DNA of 64,000 nt. Origin: Methylorubrum rhodinum. GTDB taxonomy: Bacteria > Pseudomonadota > Alphaproteobacteria > Rhizobiales > Beijerinckiaceae. The translations under genes and the position numbers were made by a program. Below are positions 54,046-64,000 of the stretch, piece after piece (the first letter of the stretch is position 1; each line of letters opens with the position of its first letter). The notes below the pieces were generated by a model, which was not told the DNA's origin, made no database searches, and was given only the letters and a program-made list of their open reading frames with translations. The DNA is taken from contig NZ_JACHOP010000029.1 in the NCBI RefSeq assembly GCF_014199935.1, positions 1-64,000 on the forward strand. The letters are read 5' to 3'.

Positions 54046-55068
54046 ATGACATCCGACGCGACCCGCCGCTCCTTCCTGCGCCTCGCGACTGCGGCCGGCC
54101 TCGCGCCCACCCTGTCGGCCTGCGTGATGGACGGGCTCGCCACCGGCACGGTCGCCGAGACGCAATCGGCGCTCGACGTGAGCCCGGTGCTCCTGGTCGC
54201 CACCACCCGTAAGCCGGTCTCCGGCAACCCGCCGAAGGCGCCGTTCTTCGGCTCCGATCGCGGCCGGGGGCTGAGCTTCACCGAGGCGCGCATGTCGGCG
54301 CCCGACCGCTCGCTGATCGGCAAGGTCTCGGCGGTGGTCTCGGGCGATTGGGGCGTGCGCTCGGTCGGCGAGGTCACGACCGGCGCCGCGGCAGCCTCTG
54401 CCTTCGCGCAGGCCAGTTTCGGCCGCGACGTGCTGATCTACGTCCACGGCTACCGCGAGAGCTTCGAATCGGCCGCCGTCAGCGCGGCGCGGCTCTCCGA
54501 CGGCGTGCGCTTCGCCGGCGCGTCCGCCCTGTTCACGTGGCCGTCGGCGGCGGCGACCTTCGATTACGGCTACGACCGCGAGTCGGCACTGTGGTCGCGC
54601 GACGCCTTCCAGGACCTGCTCAAGGCCTTCGCCTCGTCGCCCAGCGGCGGGCGCATCCACATCGTCGCCCATTCGATGGGCACGCTGCTGACCTTGGAGA
54701 CGTTGCGCATGCTGCGCGCCGAGGCCGGCGAGGCGGCGGTCGCGCGGATCGGCGCCGTAGTGCTGGCCGCTCCCGACATCGACATCGACCTCTTCACCAA
54801 CGGCGTCGAGCGGCTCGGCCCCGATGCCAAGCGCATCACCGTGATCTCGGCCACCAACGATCGGGCGCTCGAAATTTCCGGTGCCATCGCGGGCGGCATC
54901 GTGCGCGCGGGGGCGGCCGACCGCGAGCGGCTGGAGGCGCTCGGCGTGCGGGTGGCCGACGCTTCCGATTACGGCGGCGGCCTGTTCAACCACGACCTGT
55001 TCCTGACGAACAAGGACGTGCAGGGCGTGGTCAAGCGCGCCATCGCGCGGGGCAGCAATGGCGGTTGA
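54046..55068 (+). CDS. Tat-exported lipoprotein alpha/beta hydrolase (DUF900)
   Basis: 340 residues. N-terminal twin-arginine motif RRSFLRL is followed by a lipobox PTLSAC, so the protein is probably folded before export and then lipidated. The hydrolase core has [20 protein letters not shown] (oxyanion) and HIVAHSMGT (nucleophile elbow, catalytic Ser), typical of DUF900. The final [19 protein letters not shown] has the late His. It may be a lipase or esterase acting on the outer surface. It is divergent from meaB, 116 bp apart. Confidence 0.85.
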   Translation: MTSDATRRSFLRLATAAGLAPTLSACVMDGLATGTVAETQSALDVSPVLLVATTRKPVSGNPPKAPFFGSDRGRGLSFTEARMSAPDRSLIGKVSAVVSGDWGVRSVGEVTTGAAAASAFAQASFGRDVLIYVHGYRESFESAAVSAARLSDGVRFAGASALFTWPSAAATFDYGYDRESALWSRDAFQDLLKAFASSPSGGRIHIVAHSMGTLLTLETLRMLRAEAGEAAVARIGAVVLAAPDIDIDLFTNGVERLGPDAKRITVISATNDRALEISGAIAGGIVRAGAADRERLEALGVRVADASDYGGGLFNHDLFLTNKDVQGVVKRAIARGSNGG

Positions 55069-55075
55069 TTCAGAG

Positions 55076-55168
55076 GGCCTCAAGCGCCGGCAGCCGCCTC
55101 CGCGGCTTTGACGCACGCTTCGCTAGACGCCTCGGCCAAGGCCGAGGCCCGCCGCGCTCTTCGCGCAC
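55076..55168. repeat. repeat, family E
   Basis: Starts 7 bases after the hydrolase stop codon. Same ordered blocks as 40244-40342 (CGCCGGC, CCGCCTCCGCGG, CTTCGC, AGACGCCTCGGC, GCCGAGGCC, GCGCTCTTCGCGC). Confidence 0.7.
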
Positions 55169-55290
55169 CGCCATTCGGAACCATCGCTCGGGTCCGAGCG
55201 ACGGCTCCGCCGAAATCGTCGCGCGGCCAATCGACGAATCCGGTGCGGTCGGCCTACAAGCCGGCGGCTCCATCCTTAAGAGGCAAGCCC

Positions 55291-55632
55291 ATGTTCACGC
55301 TCGAGATCGACGGCACGGCGATCGCGGTCATCAACGGCGACGAGGCGACCGCCCGCGACCTGTTCACCTGTGACGGCTTCAAGGAGGACATCCGCACGCT
55401 CACCGTCGACGGCAGTCCGATCTGGAACGGCACCTCCGAGCTGAAGGTGCGCCCGGCGAGCCAGGACGAGATCGACGAATTCGACGAGGCCATCGCCGCC
55501 GACCAGAGCGACGGCGATTTCGAGCCCGATCCGCAGCACGCGGGCGACGCGTCCGACGACGAGGAGGACGAGGCCGACATCGTGTTCCTCGTCGACATCG
55601 ACGACGAGGACGAGGAGCAGGACGAGGCCTGA
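55291..55632 (+). CDS. very acidic small protein, unknown
   Basis: 113 residues. The first 55 form a compact globular-looking part (MFTLEIDGTAIAVINGDEAT, ARDLFTCDGFKEDIRTL, VDGSPIW). The rest is extremely acidic, with runs such as DDEEDEAD and DDEDEEQDEA, so the isoelectric point must be very low. No family recognised. It may bind metal or basic proteins, or be a nucleic-acid mimic; nothing in the sequence selects one. The gene is alone between two repeats. Confidence 0.6.
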   Translation: MFTLEIDGTAIAVINGDEATARDLFTCDGFKEDIRTLTVDGSPIWNGTSELKVRPASQDEIDEFDEAIAADQSDGDFEPDPQHAGDASDDEEDEADIVFLVDIDDEDEEQDEA

Positions 55633-55655
55633 GCAGCTGAAATCCCCATCACCAT

Positions 55656-55772
55656 CCTCATCCTGAGGTGGCGCCGCGAAGCGGTGCCCTCGAAGGACGG
55701 CTCCAGCGGATCGCGCGATTTCCGGAGCCCTCCTTCGAGGCTCAGCCTTCGGCCGAGCACCTCAGGATGAGG
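55656..55772. repeat. palindromic repeat, family A, full intergenic copy
   Basis: Arms CCTCATCCTGAGGTG and CACCTCAGGATGAGG, with inner GGACGGCTCC/GGAGCCCTCC. On the minus strand it is free of stops and would encode HPEVL, LEGGL and LEPSFE in the same order as the bchD copy. Confidence 0.9.
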
Positions 55773-55803
55773 AGAATGGTTGGAATGAGCGCGCGTGATC
55801 CGC

Positions 55804-57024
55804 TCACCACCACGCCCTGCCGGCCCCGAGCGGCGGCAGGCCGAGATGCGCCGCGACCGAGGCGCCGATGTCGGAAAAGGTCTCGCGCCGGCCGAGCGGA
55901 CCCGGCGCGATCCCCGGCCCGAAGGCCAGGACCGGCACCTGCTCGCGGGTGTGCTCGGTGCCGTGCCAAGTCGGGTCGTTGCCGTGGTCGGCGGTGACGA
56001 GGCAGAGGTCGCCCGCCCCCAGCGCCGCCCGGATGTCGGGAAGACGCGCGTCGAACGCTTCAAGCTCCGCCGCGTAGCCCGGCACGTCGCGGCGGTGGCC
56101 GTGCTCGGTGTCGAAATCCACGAGGTTGAGGAAGACGAGCCCGCCCTCCGGCAACTCGGCAAACGCCGCGAGCGCCGCGTCGAGGCAGGCGGCGTTGCCG
56201 CCGGGCTTGATCTCTTCGCCCGTCGCACGGTGCGCAAAGATGTCGCCGATCTTGCCGACGCTGACGATTTTTTGGCCCGCGGACTCAGCCACATCGAGCA
56301 GGGTGTCGGCCGGGGGCGCGACCGAAAAATCCCTGCGCCGTCCGGTGCGGCGGAAGCCGGTCTCGGCGTCGCCGAGGAAGGGCCGGGCGATCACCCGGCC
56401 GACGCGGTAGGGGTCGCAGAGCCTGCGGGCGATGCGGCAGGTCTCGTAGAGCCGCTCCAGCCCGAACGCCTCTTCGTGGGCGGCGATCTGGAAGACGCTG
56501 TCGGCCGATGTGTAGCAGATTGGCCGGCCCGTCCGGACATGCTCGGCGCCCAGTTCGTCGATGATCGCAGTGCCGGAGGCGTGCCGGTCGCCGAGGATGC
56601 CCGGCAGGCCAGCCTCGTCCACGAGCGCGGCGATCAGTTCCGGCGGGAAAGCCGGGCGGGTGTCGGGGAAGTGGCCGAACGCCTCCAGCACCGGCACGCC
56701 CGCGATCTCCCAATGGCCGGACGGCGTGTCCTTGCCGGCGGCCGTCTCGACGGCGTGGCCCCAAAGTGCCCGCACGGCGCCGACCGGCGCGAGGCCCGGC
56801 GGCACCCGGCCGGTGGCGCCCCGGCAGGCGAGGCCGAGGCCGAGCGCAGCGAGGTTCGGTAGCCGAAGCGGGCCGGTGCGCAGGCCCGGCCGGTCGCCGC
56901 GGCCCTCCGCGCAGGCCTCGGCGATGTGGCCGACCGTGTCCGAGCCCGCATCGCCGTAGCGGGCGGCGTCCGGAGCGCCGCCGATGCCGACGGAATCGAG
57001 GACGATGAGGAGGGCCCGGGCCAT
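55804..57024 (-). CDS. deoB: phosphopentomutase
   Basis: 406 residues. The N-terminus [30 protein letters not shown] and later [23 protein letters not shown] are the metal-binding motifs of the alkaline-phosphatase superfamily as in Deo[10 protein letters not shown] and [12 protein letters not shown] are also DeoB-specific. It interconverts (deoxy)ribose 1- and 5-phosphates in nucleoside catabolism. The ATG begins 2 bp after the stop of the ABC gene, so they form one transcription unit. This partner is unusual, as no nucleoside permease is visible. Confidence 0.93.
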   Translation of the reverse strand: MARALLIVLDSVGIGGAPDAARYGDAGSDTVGHIAEACAEGRGDRPGLRTGPLRLPNLAALGLGLACRGATGRVPPGLAPVGAVRALWGHAVETAAGKDTPSGHWEIAGVPVLEAFGHFPDTRPAFPPELIAALVDEAGLPGILGDRHASGTAIIDELGAEHVRTGRPICYTSADSVFQIAAHEEAFGLERLYETCRIARRLCDPYRVGRVIARPFLGDAETGFRRTGRRRDFSVAPPADTLLDVAESAGQKIVSVGKIGDIFAHRATGEEIKPGGNAACLDAALAAFAELPEGGLVFLNLVDFDTEHGHRRDVPGYAAELEAFDARLPDIRAALGAGDLCLVTADHGNDPTWHGTEHTREQVPVLAFGPGIAPGPLGRRETFSDIGASVAAHLGLPPLGAGRAWW

Positions 57025-57026
57025 GG

Positions 57027-58655
<1,629 letters not shown>

Positions 58656-58846
58656 CAGGCCCCGGCAGGATCAGGCGGACCGCCGGGCCGTGCCGGGCCT
58701 CGGGCGGAATTCAGGCGGTTGCCCCAGGTTATAGCGCGCGGGCCGACACACGCGAATCGTCCGCGGCGACGCGGAGCGCCGACGGTTTGTGTGCAATGCA
58801 CCAGAAACGGCTACGCATCCGCGGCCGGCGTCCTAGATGAGCCGGC

Positions 58847-59758
58847 GTGCCCCGTCTCCTCGCCCTGATCCCGCCGGCCCTCGCCGCCGCCCTGGCCCTT
58901 GCCGATCCGGCCCGCGCCACCGCCTCGCCCGAGAGCGAGACCGTCGAGCAGGCGCTCTGCCGGCTGATCGAGGGCTCGGCCAGGGCCCAGAACCTGCCGG
59001 TGCCGTTCCTGACCCGGCTGATCTGGCGCGAGAGCAGTTTTCGCGTGGGCGTGGTGAGCCCGGCGGGAGCGCAGGGGGTGGCGCAGTTCATGCCGGGCAC
59101 GGCCAGGGAGCGCGGCCTGACCGATCCGTTCGACCCGGAGCAGGCGATTCCTCACGCAGCCCACTTCCTGTCCGACCTGAAGCGCCAGTTCGGCAATCTC
59201 GGGCTCGCGGCGGCGGCCTATAACGGCGGGCCGGGCCGGGTCACGAACTGGCTCGCCGGCTCCGGCGGGCTGCCGGCCGAGACGCGGGCCTACGTCATCG
59301 CCATCACCGGCCGCCCGGCGGAGGATTGGCGACCCAACACCACCGTCGAACTGCCGGAGGGCGACGACAGGAAGACGGGCGAGAAGCCCGCGGACAAGCC
59401 GCCCGCGCCGGAGGCCGAGACGCAGAGCTGCCTTCAGGTCACCGCGGCACTGCGCATCCCGTCCCGCGGCGACCGCTTCGCGCTCGCGATCGAGGGCGGG
59501 CCGGCCGCGCCCTGGGGCATTCAGCTCGCCGGCAACTTCTCCAAGTCGCTGGCCCTGTCGAGCTTCCAGCGGGCGCGCACGCGCTATGCCGGCGTGATCG
59601 GCGAGGTGCGGCCGATGATCATCGGCACCCGCCTGCGCTTCCGCGGCACGCGCACGTTCTACCGCGTCCGCATCCCCGCCGAGACCCGCGGGGCGGCCGA
59701 CGGGCTGTGCCAGAAGATCCGCGACGTCGGCGGCGCCTGCATCGTGCTGCGCACCTGA
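58847..59758 (+). CDS. lytic transglycosylase (SLT domain) with C-terminal SPOR-like domain
   Basis: 303 residues from a GTG. A signal peptide (LLALIPPALAAALALADPARA) precedes an SLT domain with catalytic Glu62 in IWRESSFR, AQGVAQFMPGTA and AAAYNGGPGRVTNWL. The C-terminal 80 residues (FSKSLALSSFQRAR ... FYRVRIPAETRGAADGLCQKIRDVGGACIVLR) look like a SPOR domain, which binds denuded glycan at division septa. It cleaves MurNAc-GlcNAc bonds in the periplasm. The gene is alone. Confidence 0.86.
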   Translation: MPRLLALIPPALAAALALADPARATASPESETVEQALCRLIEGSARAQNLPVPFLTRLIWRESSFRVGVVSPAGAQGVAQFMPGTARERGLTDPFDPEQAIPHAAHFLSDLKRQFGNLGLAAAAYNGGPGRVTNWLAGSGGLPAETRAYVIAITGRPAEDWRPNTTVELPEGDDRKTGEKPADKPPAPEAETQSCLQVTAALRIPSRGDRFALAIEGGPAAPWGIQLAGNFSKSLALSSFQRARTRYAGVIGEVRPMIIGTRLRFRGTRTFYRVRIPAETRGAADGLCQKIRDVGGACIVLRT

Positions 59759-59828
59759 GCCGCGTCTCATCTTTCGCCGCGACCGCGCCATGAATCCGCC
59801 GCGCGGGCCGCGTCAATCTCAAGGTCAC

Positions 59829-60734
59829 ATGATCAAAGCGTTCGTCTCCCTCGTCTCGCTGATCTGCCTGGGGCTCACGACCGTGGGCCTGAGCGGCTGC
59901 TCGCCGCTCGCGCTGTTCGACGCGCTCGGTCCCCGCGACAAGGGCGGGCGGCTCGCCCTCGCGGACGCCGCCTACGGCGAGGATCCGCGCCAGCGCCTCG
60001 ACGTGTTCGTGCCGAGCCAGCCGCATGACCGGACACCGGTGCTGGTGTTCTTCTACGGCGGTTCGTGGAACAGCGGCAGCAAGGCCGATTACGCCTTCGC
60101 CGCCCAGGCGCTCGCCGCCCAGGGCTTCGTGACCGTGCTGCCGGATTACCGGCTCTACCCACAATCGCGCTTCCCCGACTTCCTGGAGGACGGCGCGGCG
60201 GCGATCGCCTGGGTGCGCGACAACATCGCGGCCTATGGCGGCGACGCGCACCGGATCGTGCTCGCGGGCCACTCGGCGGGCGCCTACAACGCCGCCATGC
60301 TGGGGCTCGACACCGGGTATCTGCGCCGGGCCGGCGTCGATCCGCGGTCGATCCGGGCGGTGGCGGGCCTGTCCGGCCCCTACGACTTCCTGCCCTTCGA
60401 CCAGAAGACTTCGGTCGACGTGTTCGGCCAGGCGCCCGAACCGACGGCGACCCAGCCGGTCACCTATGCCGGCCCGCATTCCCCGCCGACCTTCCTGGCC
60501 ACCGGCGATGCCGACACCGTGGTCCGCCCGCGCAACACCGAGAGCCTCGCGGCCCGCCTGCGCAGTGCCCGCGTGTCGGTGCAGGAGCGGGTCTATCCGG
60601 GCCTCGATCACGCGGACACGCTGCTCGCCCTCTCGGTCACCTTCCGCCGCAAGGCTCCGGTGCTCGCCGAGATGAGCGCCTTCCTGCACCAGCACGCGGG
60701 CGCCAAGCGGCTGACCACACTGACGATGCACTGA
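59829..60734 (+). CDS. lipoprotein alpha/beta hydrolase (carboxylesterase-like)
   Basis: 301 residues from the ATG at 59829, which has AAGGTC upstream. A lipoprotein signal (LICLGLTTVGLSGC) precedes an alpha/beta hydrolase of the hormone-sensitive lipase/BD-FAE type: VLVFFYGGSWNSGSK (oxyanion HGG-like, with Tyr for His) and GHSAGAYNAAML (catalytic Ser). GDADTVVRP and the late GLDHADTLL supply Asp and His. It probably hydrolyses short-chain esters in the envelope. Confidence 0.85.
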   Translation: MIKAFVSLVSLICLGLTTVGLSGCSPLALFDALGPRDKGGRLALADAAYGEDPRQRLDVFVPSQPHDRTPVLVFFYGGSWNSGSKADYAFAAQALAAQGFVTVLPDYRLYPQSRFPDFLEDGAAAIAWVRDNIAAYGGDAHRIVLAGHSAGAYNAAMLGLDTGYLRRAGVDPRSIRAVAGLSGPYDFLPFDQKTSVDVFGQAPEPTATQPVTYAGPHSPPTFLATGDADTVVRPRNTESLAARLRSARVSVQERVYPGLDHADTLLALSVTFRRKAPVLAEMSAFLHQHAGAKRLTTLTMH

Positions 60735-60755
60735 GCCCCGTCTTGGGACGGTGCC

Positions 60756-61199
60756 TCACGCCTCGGGGATTGCCCGCGGCCGCCGGTCCGGCCCGATGGC
60801 CACGAAGGTGAACAGGCCCTCCGTCACCTTCATCGTAACCTCTCCCTCGCGCTCCCGCCGCCAGACCTCGACCTGGATCGCCATGGAGCTGCGCCCGGTG
60901 CGCACGATCCAGGCATAGAGGCTCACTTCGTCGCCGACGAAGACCGGGCGGTGGAAGGTCATCGCCTCCACCGAGATCGTGGCGCAGCGCCCGCGCGCCC
61001 GGCGGGCCGCGACGTTGCCCGCCGCCAGATCCATCTGCGCCATCAGCCAGCCGCCGAAGATGTCGCCCGCCGGGTTCGTGTCCGCCGGCATGGCGATCGT
61101 GCGGATCACCGGCGCGCCGCGCTCGGTCGGCGGGTCGGCAGAGGGGGCGGGAGGGGCGTTCGCGTCGCGCGTCATCGGCGGCTCGGGCTCGTCGGTCAT
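60756..61199 (-). CDS. acyl-CoA thioesterase, hotdog fold (YciA-like)
   Basis: 147 residues. IRTIAMPADTNPAGDIFGGWLMAQMDLAAG is the conserved YciA/BFIT motif with catalytic Asp in NPAGDIFGG, then TISVEAMTFHRPVFVGDEVSLYAWI. It hydrolyses acyl-CoA esters in the cytosol. The N-terminal about 35 residues are Pro-rich and variable. It is convergent with the esterase gene. Confidence 0.88.
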   Translation of the reverse strand: MTDEPEPPMTRDANAPPAPSADPPTERGAPVIRTIAMPADTNPAGDIFGGWLMAQMDLAAGNVAARRARGRCATISVEAMTFHRPVFVGDEVSLYAWIVRTGRSSMAIQVEVWRREREGEVTMKVTEGLFTFVAIGPDRRPRAIPEA

Positions 61200-61353
61200 C
61201 GCCCGAAGCGTAGCAGGACATACGCCACGCGGCATCCGGACGCCGATCGCTCGAATGCGAGGGAAGCCGTTAACCGATCTTTAACCTTCCGATTGCCCCC
61301 GCCGGCGCGCTGTGAGAGCTTGTTAACGTGAGCTTAAGAGTTCGGGTCGGGTC

Positions 61354-61995
61354 ATGCGTAACGAGTTCGCCCAGCGTCGCTTTTCCACCCTCCGCGCCGT
61401 GCTCGCGGGCCTCGCGCTCGCTGCCGGCCTCGGCGTGACGGGCGCCGCGGCCCAGGCGCTGCCGGCGGTGGGCCTCTCGGCGACGACCACGGGGGCGGCC
61501 CGGCCGATCGCCGCCTGGGCCGAGTTCTGCGAGCGCTACCCCGGCGAATGCGCCGTCGACCGCACAGAGACGGCTTCGGTCACCCTCACCCCGGCGCTCT
61601 GGCAGACGATCAACACGGTCAACCGCCGCATCAACCGGGCGGTCGATGCGGTGACCGATCTCGATCACTGGCGCTCCGCCGACCGCTGGGACCTCGCCGA
61701 GGACGGCCGGGGCGATTGCGAGGACTTCCAGCTCCTCAAGCGCCGCCTGCTGGTCCAGGCCGGCCTGCCCCGCCGGGCCCTGCGGATGACCGTCGTGATC
61801 GACGAGAAGGGCGAGGGCCACGCCGTGCTCACCGTGGTGACGAACCGCGGCGACCTCATCCTCGACAACAAGACCTCCGCGGTCCTGCCCTGGACCCAGA
61901 CCGGCTACACCTTCGTCAAGCGCGAGAGCCAGGACGCGATCGGCTGGGTGGCGCTCGGCCGCGACGCCTCGCCGGTCACCGCCGCCAACCGCTGA
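61354..61995 (+). CDS. bacterial transglutaminase-like cysteine proteinase (BTLCP)
   Basis: 213 residues with a Sec signal (LRAVLAGLALAAGLGVTGAAAQA). The transglutaminase-like triad is Cys122 in RGDCEDF, His156 in GHAVL and Asp171 in LILDNK. Members of this family are periplasmic; the Pseudomonas LapG member cleaves adhesin LapA under c-di-GMP control. This protein is not next to lapD or an adhesin, so its substrate is unknown. Confidence 0.88.
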   Translation: MRNEFAQRRFSTLRAVLAGLALAAGLGVTGAAAQALPAVGLSATTTGAARPIAAWAEFCERYPGECAVDRTETASVTLTPALWQTINTVNRRINRAVDAVTDLDHWRSADRWDLAEDGRGDCEDFQLLKRRLLVQAGLPRRALRMTVVIDEKGEGHAVLTVVTNRGDLILDNKTSAVLPWTQTGYTFVKRESQDAIGWVALGRDASPVTAANR

Positions 61996-62137
61996 CACGA
62001 AAGCGTCCCGCTTCGGGACCCGAGAGCATACGGGCGCGTTATCCGGTCTTAACGGGTCGGCGGCCAAGGTTGACGGAAGGTTTCCGGCCTGCCGCGCGGC
62101 ACCGGAAAACCGATGTCTCGCCTACGGTTCGCCGCCC

Positions 62138-62473
62138 ATGCGTCGCGTTCTTCCCCTCGCGGTCCTCGCCCTCGCGGTCCTCGCCCTCCTGGCCGCCCCT
62201 CCGGCCTGGGCCGACGAGAGTGCCGCCGGCCCGCGCCACGCCGCGTGGCAGTCCTGCCTGGACGTGTCCTTCGCCGAGCAGGCCCGCACGACCAGCCGCA
62301 GCTACGCGGCGACGAAGGCGGTCTCGAACTGCCGCGAGCCGGAAGAGGCCTATCTGTCCGCTCTCTCGACCTCGCCGATGCTCGACGGCGAGGACGTGGC
62401 GCGCATCCGCCCGTCGCTGATCGCCCGCGCCCGCGAGCGGCTGATCGGCCTGCCGCGCCTCAGCGCCCTGTAA
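62138..62473 (+). CDS. secreted 111-aa hypothetical protein
   Basis: MRRVLPLAVLALAVLALLAAPPAWA is a clear Sec signal. The mature about 86 residues contain two cysteines (SCLDVSF, NCREPEEAY) that could form a disulfide and a basic helical end (SLIARARERLIGL). No family recognised. Lies in the same direction as the BTLCP gene but 143 bp away. Confidence 0.6.
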   Translation: MRRVLPLAVLALAVLALLAAPPAWADESAAGPRHAAWQSCLDVSFAEQARTTSRSYAATKAVSNCREPEEAYLSALSTSPMLDGEDVARIRPSLIARARERLIGLPRLSAL

Positions 62474-62591
62474 CGGCATCTCGTCCGCTCCCCGGCTTCC
62501 GGGCGGGTCGGATCGGAGCGACCGGGCCCGGACTCGGAACCGTGTCGGCGATCCCGTTGCATCCCCGGACCGGATCGCGGACAGACGGCCG

Positions 62592-63512
62592 ATGATCGTC
62601 CGCCCGCGGCCCAACCTCCTCACCATCCTGTTCGCGATGCGCGGCTCGATCCTGCCGAAGGTCGCGCCGAAGGTGATCGCGATCACGGTGCTCGCCTGCC
62701 TCGTGGTCGGGCTGGAGCAGCGCCACGCCGCGTGGTTCCCGGTGACGGCGGGCATTGGGCCCTTCACCCTGGTCGGCCTCGCGCTCTCGATTTTTTTAAG
62801 CTTCCGCAACGGCGCCTGCTACGATCGCTGGTGGGAGGCGCGCCGGGCCTGGGGCACGCTGATCGTCGAGATGCGGGCGCTCGCCCGGCTGATCCCGGCA
62901 TTGCTGCCGGAGGCCGGGCAGGCGCAATTGCGCCGCCGCTCCCTCCGCCGGGCGGTGGGCTTCGCCCACGCGCTCCACGCCCGGCTGCGCGATCTCGACG
63001 AGGCGCGGGCCGCCGAGCCGTGGCTGCCGCCGCAGGAGGGCCTGCTGCTCGCCGACCGCCCCAGCGCCGCCGACGCGGCGCTCGCCGGCCTGACGCACGA
63101 CCTCGCGTTGGCGATGCGGGCGGGTGCGCTGGGCGAGGTGACGTTCTCGACGCTGGAGCAGAAGATCGCGAGCCTGTCGGCGATCCAGGCGGTCTGCGAG
63201 CGCATCCAGGGCACGCCTCTGCCCTTCGCCTACACGCTGCTGCTCTACCGCACGGCTTGGCTCTACTGCCTGCTGCTGCCGTTCGGGCTGGCCGGCTCAC
63301 TCGGCTGGTCGACGCCGGTGGTGGCGGCGCTCGTCGCCTACGCCTTCTTCGGCCTCGACGCGCTGGGCGACGAACTGGAGGAGCCGTTCGGCACCGACGC
63401 CAACGACCTGCCCCTCGACGCGCTGCTCCACGCCGCGACGGCGCCGGTCCTGGACGCGCTCGGCGAGAGCCGGCCCGAGCCGCCGCGAGCCGAGCGGTTC
63501 ACCCTGCGATGA
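62592..63512 (+). CDS. bestrophin-family (UPF0187) anion channel-like protein
   Basis: 306 residues. VIAITVLACLVVGL and GLALSIFLSFRNGACYDRWWEARRAWGTLI form the first helices with the FRxxxxYxRWWEAR bestrophin signature; LPFAYTLLLYRTAWLYCLLLPFGL and DALGDELEEPFGTDANDLPLD complete the conserved C-terminal part. Bacterial bestrophins form pentameric anion or cation channels in the inner membrane. The gene is alone. Confidence 0.9.
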   Translation: MIVRPRPNLLTILFAMRGSILPKVAPKVIAITVLACLVVGLEQRHAAWFPVTAGIGPFTLVGLALSIFLSFRNGACYDRWWEARRAWGTLIVEMRALARLIPALLPEAGQAQLRRRSLRRAVGFAHALHARLRDLDEARAAEPWLPPQEGLLLADRPSAADAALAGLTHDLALAMRAGALGEVTFSTLEQKIASLSAIQAVCERIQGTPLPFAYTLLLYRTAWLYCLLLPFGLAGSLGWSTPVVAALVAYAFFGLDALGDELEEPFGTDANDLPLDALLHAATAPVLDALGESRPEPPRAERFTLR

Positions 63513-63533
63513 CGGCTTCTTCCCACCTATCCC

Positions 63534-63585
63534 CCTCATCCTGAGGCGCGGAGCCGAAGGCGAAGCCTCGAAGGAGGGCGGGGAA
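63534..63585. repeat. family A half-element
   Basis: CCTCATCCTGAGGCGC and the following CCTCGAAGGAGGGCGG: left half of family A without the returning arm. Lies between the bestrophin gene and the gene at 63601. Confidence 0.7.
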
Positions 63586-63600
63586 TGGGAGAAGCCGCCC

Positions 63601-63900
63601 CTACGCCTTCGGCTCGCCCCGCGCTATCACCAGAGCCGCGCGCGACGCCTCCAGCTCCGAGACCAGCGCCCGCGCCTCCTCGATCTTCAGGCTCAGCGCC
63701 TCCAGAATCTCCCGCCCTTCGCCCGAAAAGCTGCGCACGGCGTCGCCCGCCTGGGTCAGGGCGATGCCCGACGCCGTGACCGCGGCGCCGTACTCGGCCT
63801 GGACCCGGTCGAGGCGCTTGAGCTTGAGATACATCGGCACCACGCAGGCGCTCGTCGCCACCAGCGCGACGAGCAGGATGCCGTCAACCAAGGAGCCCAT
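63601..63900 (-). CDS. 99-aa membrane-anchored coiled-coil protein
   Basis: One N-terminal helix (MGSLVDGILLVALVATSACVV) and a long amphipathic helix (about 30-90: LKLKRLDRVQAEYGAAVTAS ... LKIEEARALVSELEASRAAL). It resembles small DUF6468-type proteins beside flagellar genes, but the similarity is weak and I cannot see flagellar neighbours. Its ATG overlaps the stop of the partial upstream gene by 17 bp, so the two are coupled. Confidence 0.55.
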   Translation of the reverse strand: MGSLVDGILLVALVATSACVVPMYLKLKRLDRVQAEYGAAVTASGIALTQAGDAVRSFSGEGREILEALSLKIEEARALVSELEASRAALVIARGEPKA

Positions 63901-64000
63901 CGCCCCCCTCCTTCTCGGGATTGATCGCCTCCTCCACCCGCAGGACGTAGGCGCCCTGCGATTGGCCGGCCCGGCACCAGAACAGCGGCCGGTCGTTGCC
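63884..64000 (-). CDS. C-terminal fragment of an unidentified protein
   Basis: The last 38 codons of a minus-strand gene whose body lies right of the window: NDRPLFWCRAGQSQGAY, VLRVEEAINPEK, EGGDGLLG and stop at 63884. It overlaps the following small gene by 17 bp. Too short to name a family. Confidence 0.6.
   Translation of the reverse strand, partial: GNDRPLFWCRAGQSQGAYVLRVEEAINPEKEGGDGLLG

Overview
The window is high-GC (roughly 70 percent) chromosomal DNA from an alphaproteobacterium of the Methylobacterium/Methylorubrum type. Four things point there together: bacteriochlorophyll genes (bchD, bchO) beside crtI/crtB, which suggests an aerobic anoxygenic phototroph; pccA and meaB, propionyl-CoA carboxylase and the methylmalonyl-CoA mutase chaperone that methylotrophs use in the ethylmalonyl-CoA pathway; a GcrA-like protein and an EcfG-like sigma factor; and a class I lysyl-tRNA synthetase. 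The species call is an inference from gene content, not from a database search. I see no phage, IS element, CRISPR array, tRNA or rRNA.

Layout. 0-4 kb: sugar-nucleotide genes (partial UDP-glucose dehydrogenase, UDP-glucuronate epimerase), a GcrA-C-terminal mini-protein, a Pro/Arg-rich secreted protein and an FMN reductase. 3.7-10.7 kb: pigment region, all on the minus strand: crtI-crtB followed by two translationally coupled micro-proteins, then a cspD-like gene, a DUF192 gene, bchD and bchO as one tight run. 11-16.5 kb: membrane acyltransferase, EF-P (efp), and divergently epmA-epmB-GST-ydcF. 16.5-21.3 kb: small conserved proteins and pccA. 21.5-34.7 kb: L,D-transpeptidase, HDAC-like hydrolase, ribB, aroC, a DUF3578 protein, anmK, tyrS, a large AsmA/YhdP-like protein, bcp and an M23 peptidase. 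34.7-43.5 kb: prfB with its programmed frameshift, an orphan Phd antitoxin, lysK, an AEC transporter, rpmB, a TadD-like protein, an M17 aminopeptidase and a GST. 43.8-49 kb: ECF sigma factor, two glutamine amidotransferase-type enzymes and an APC permease. 49-52.7 kb: ilv locus with leader peptide and attenuator (ilvI, ilvH), interrupted by an opposite-strand methyltransferase. 52.9-64 kb: meaB, a Tat lipoprotein hydrolase, a very acidic protein, deoB, a duplicated-ATPase ABC protein, an SLT-SPOR transglycosylase, a lipoprotein esterase, a thioesterase, a BTLCP protease, a bestrophin and a partial gene at the right edge.

The most unusual feature is a set of at least five families of palindromic repeats, about 15 copies. 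Most are intergenic, but one copy lies in frame inside bchD and another in frame near the start of epmB, each adding about 36-43 residues without breaking the gene. Other points: a TGT-N12-ACA palindrome (PpsR/CrtJ type) exactly over the crtI start codon, a Leu-Ile-Val leader peptide with terminator ahead of ilvI, and several GTGA/ATGA-coupled micro-ORFs.
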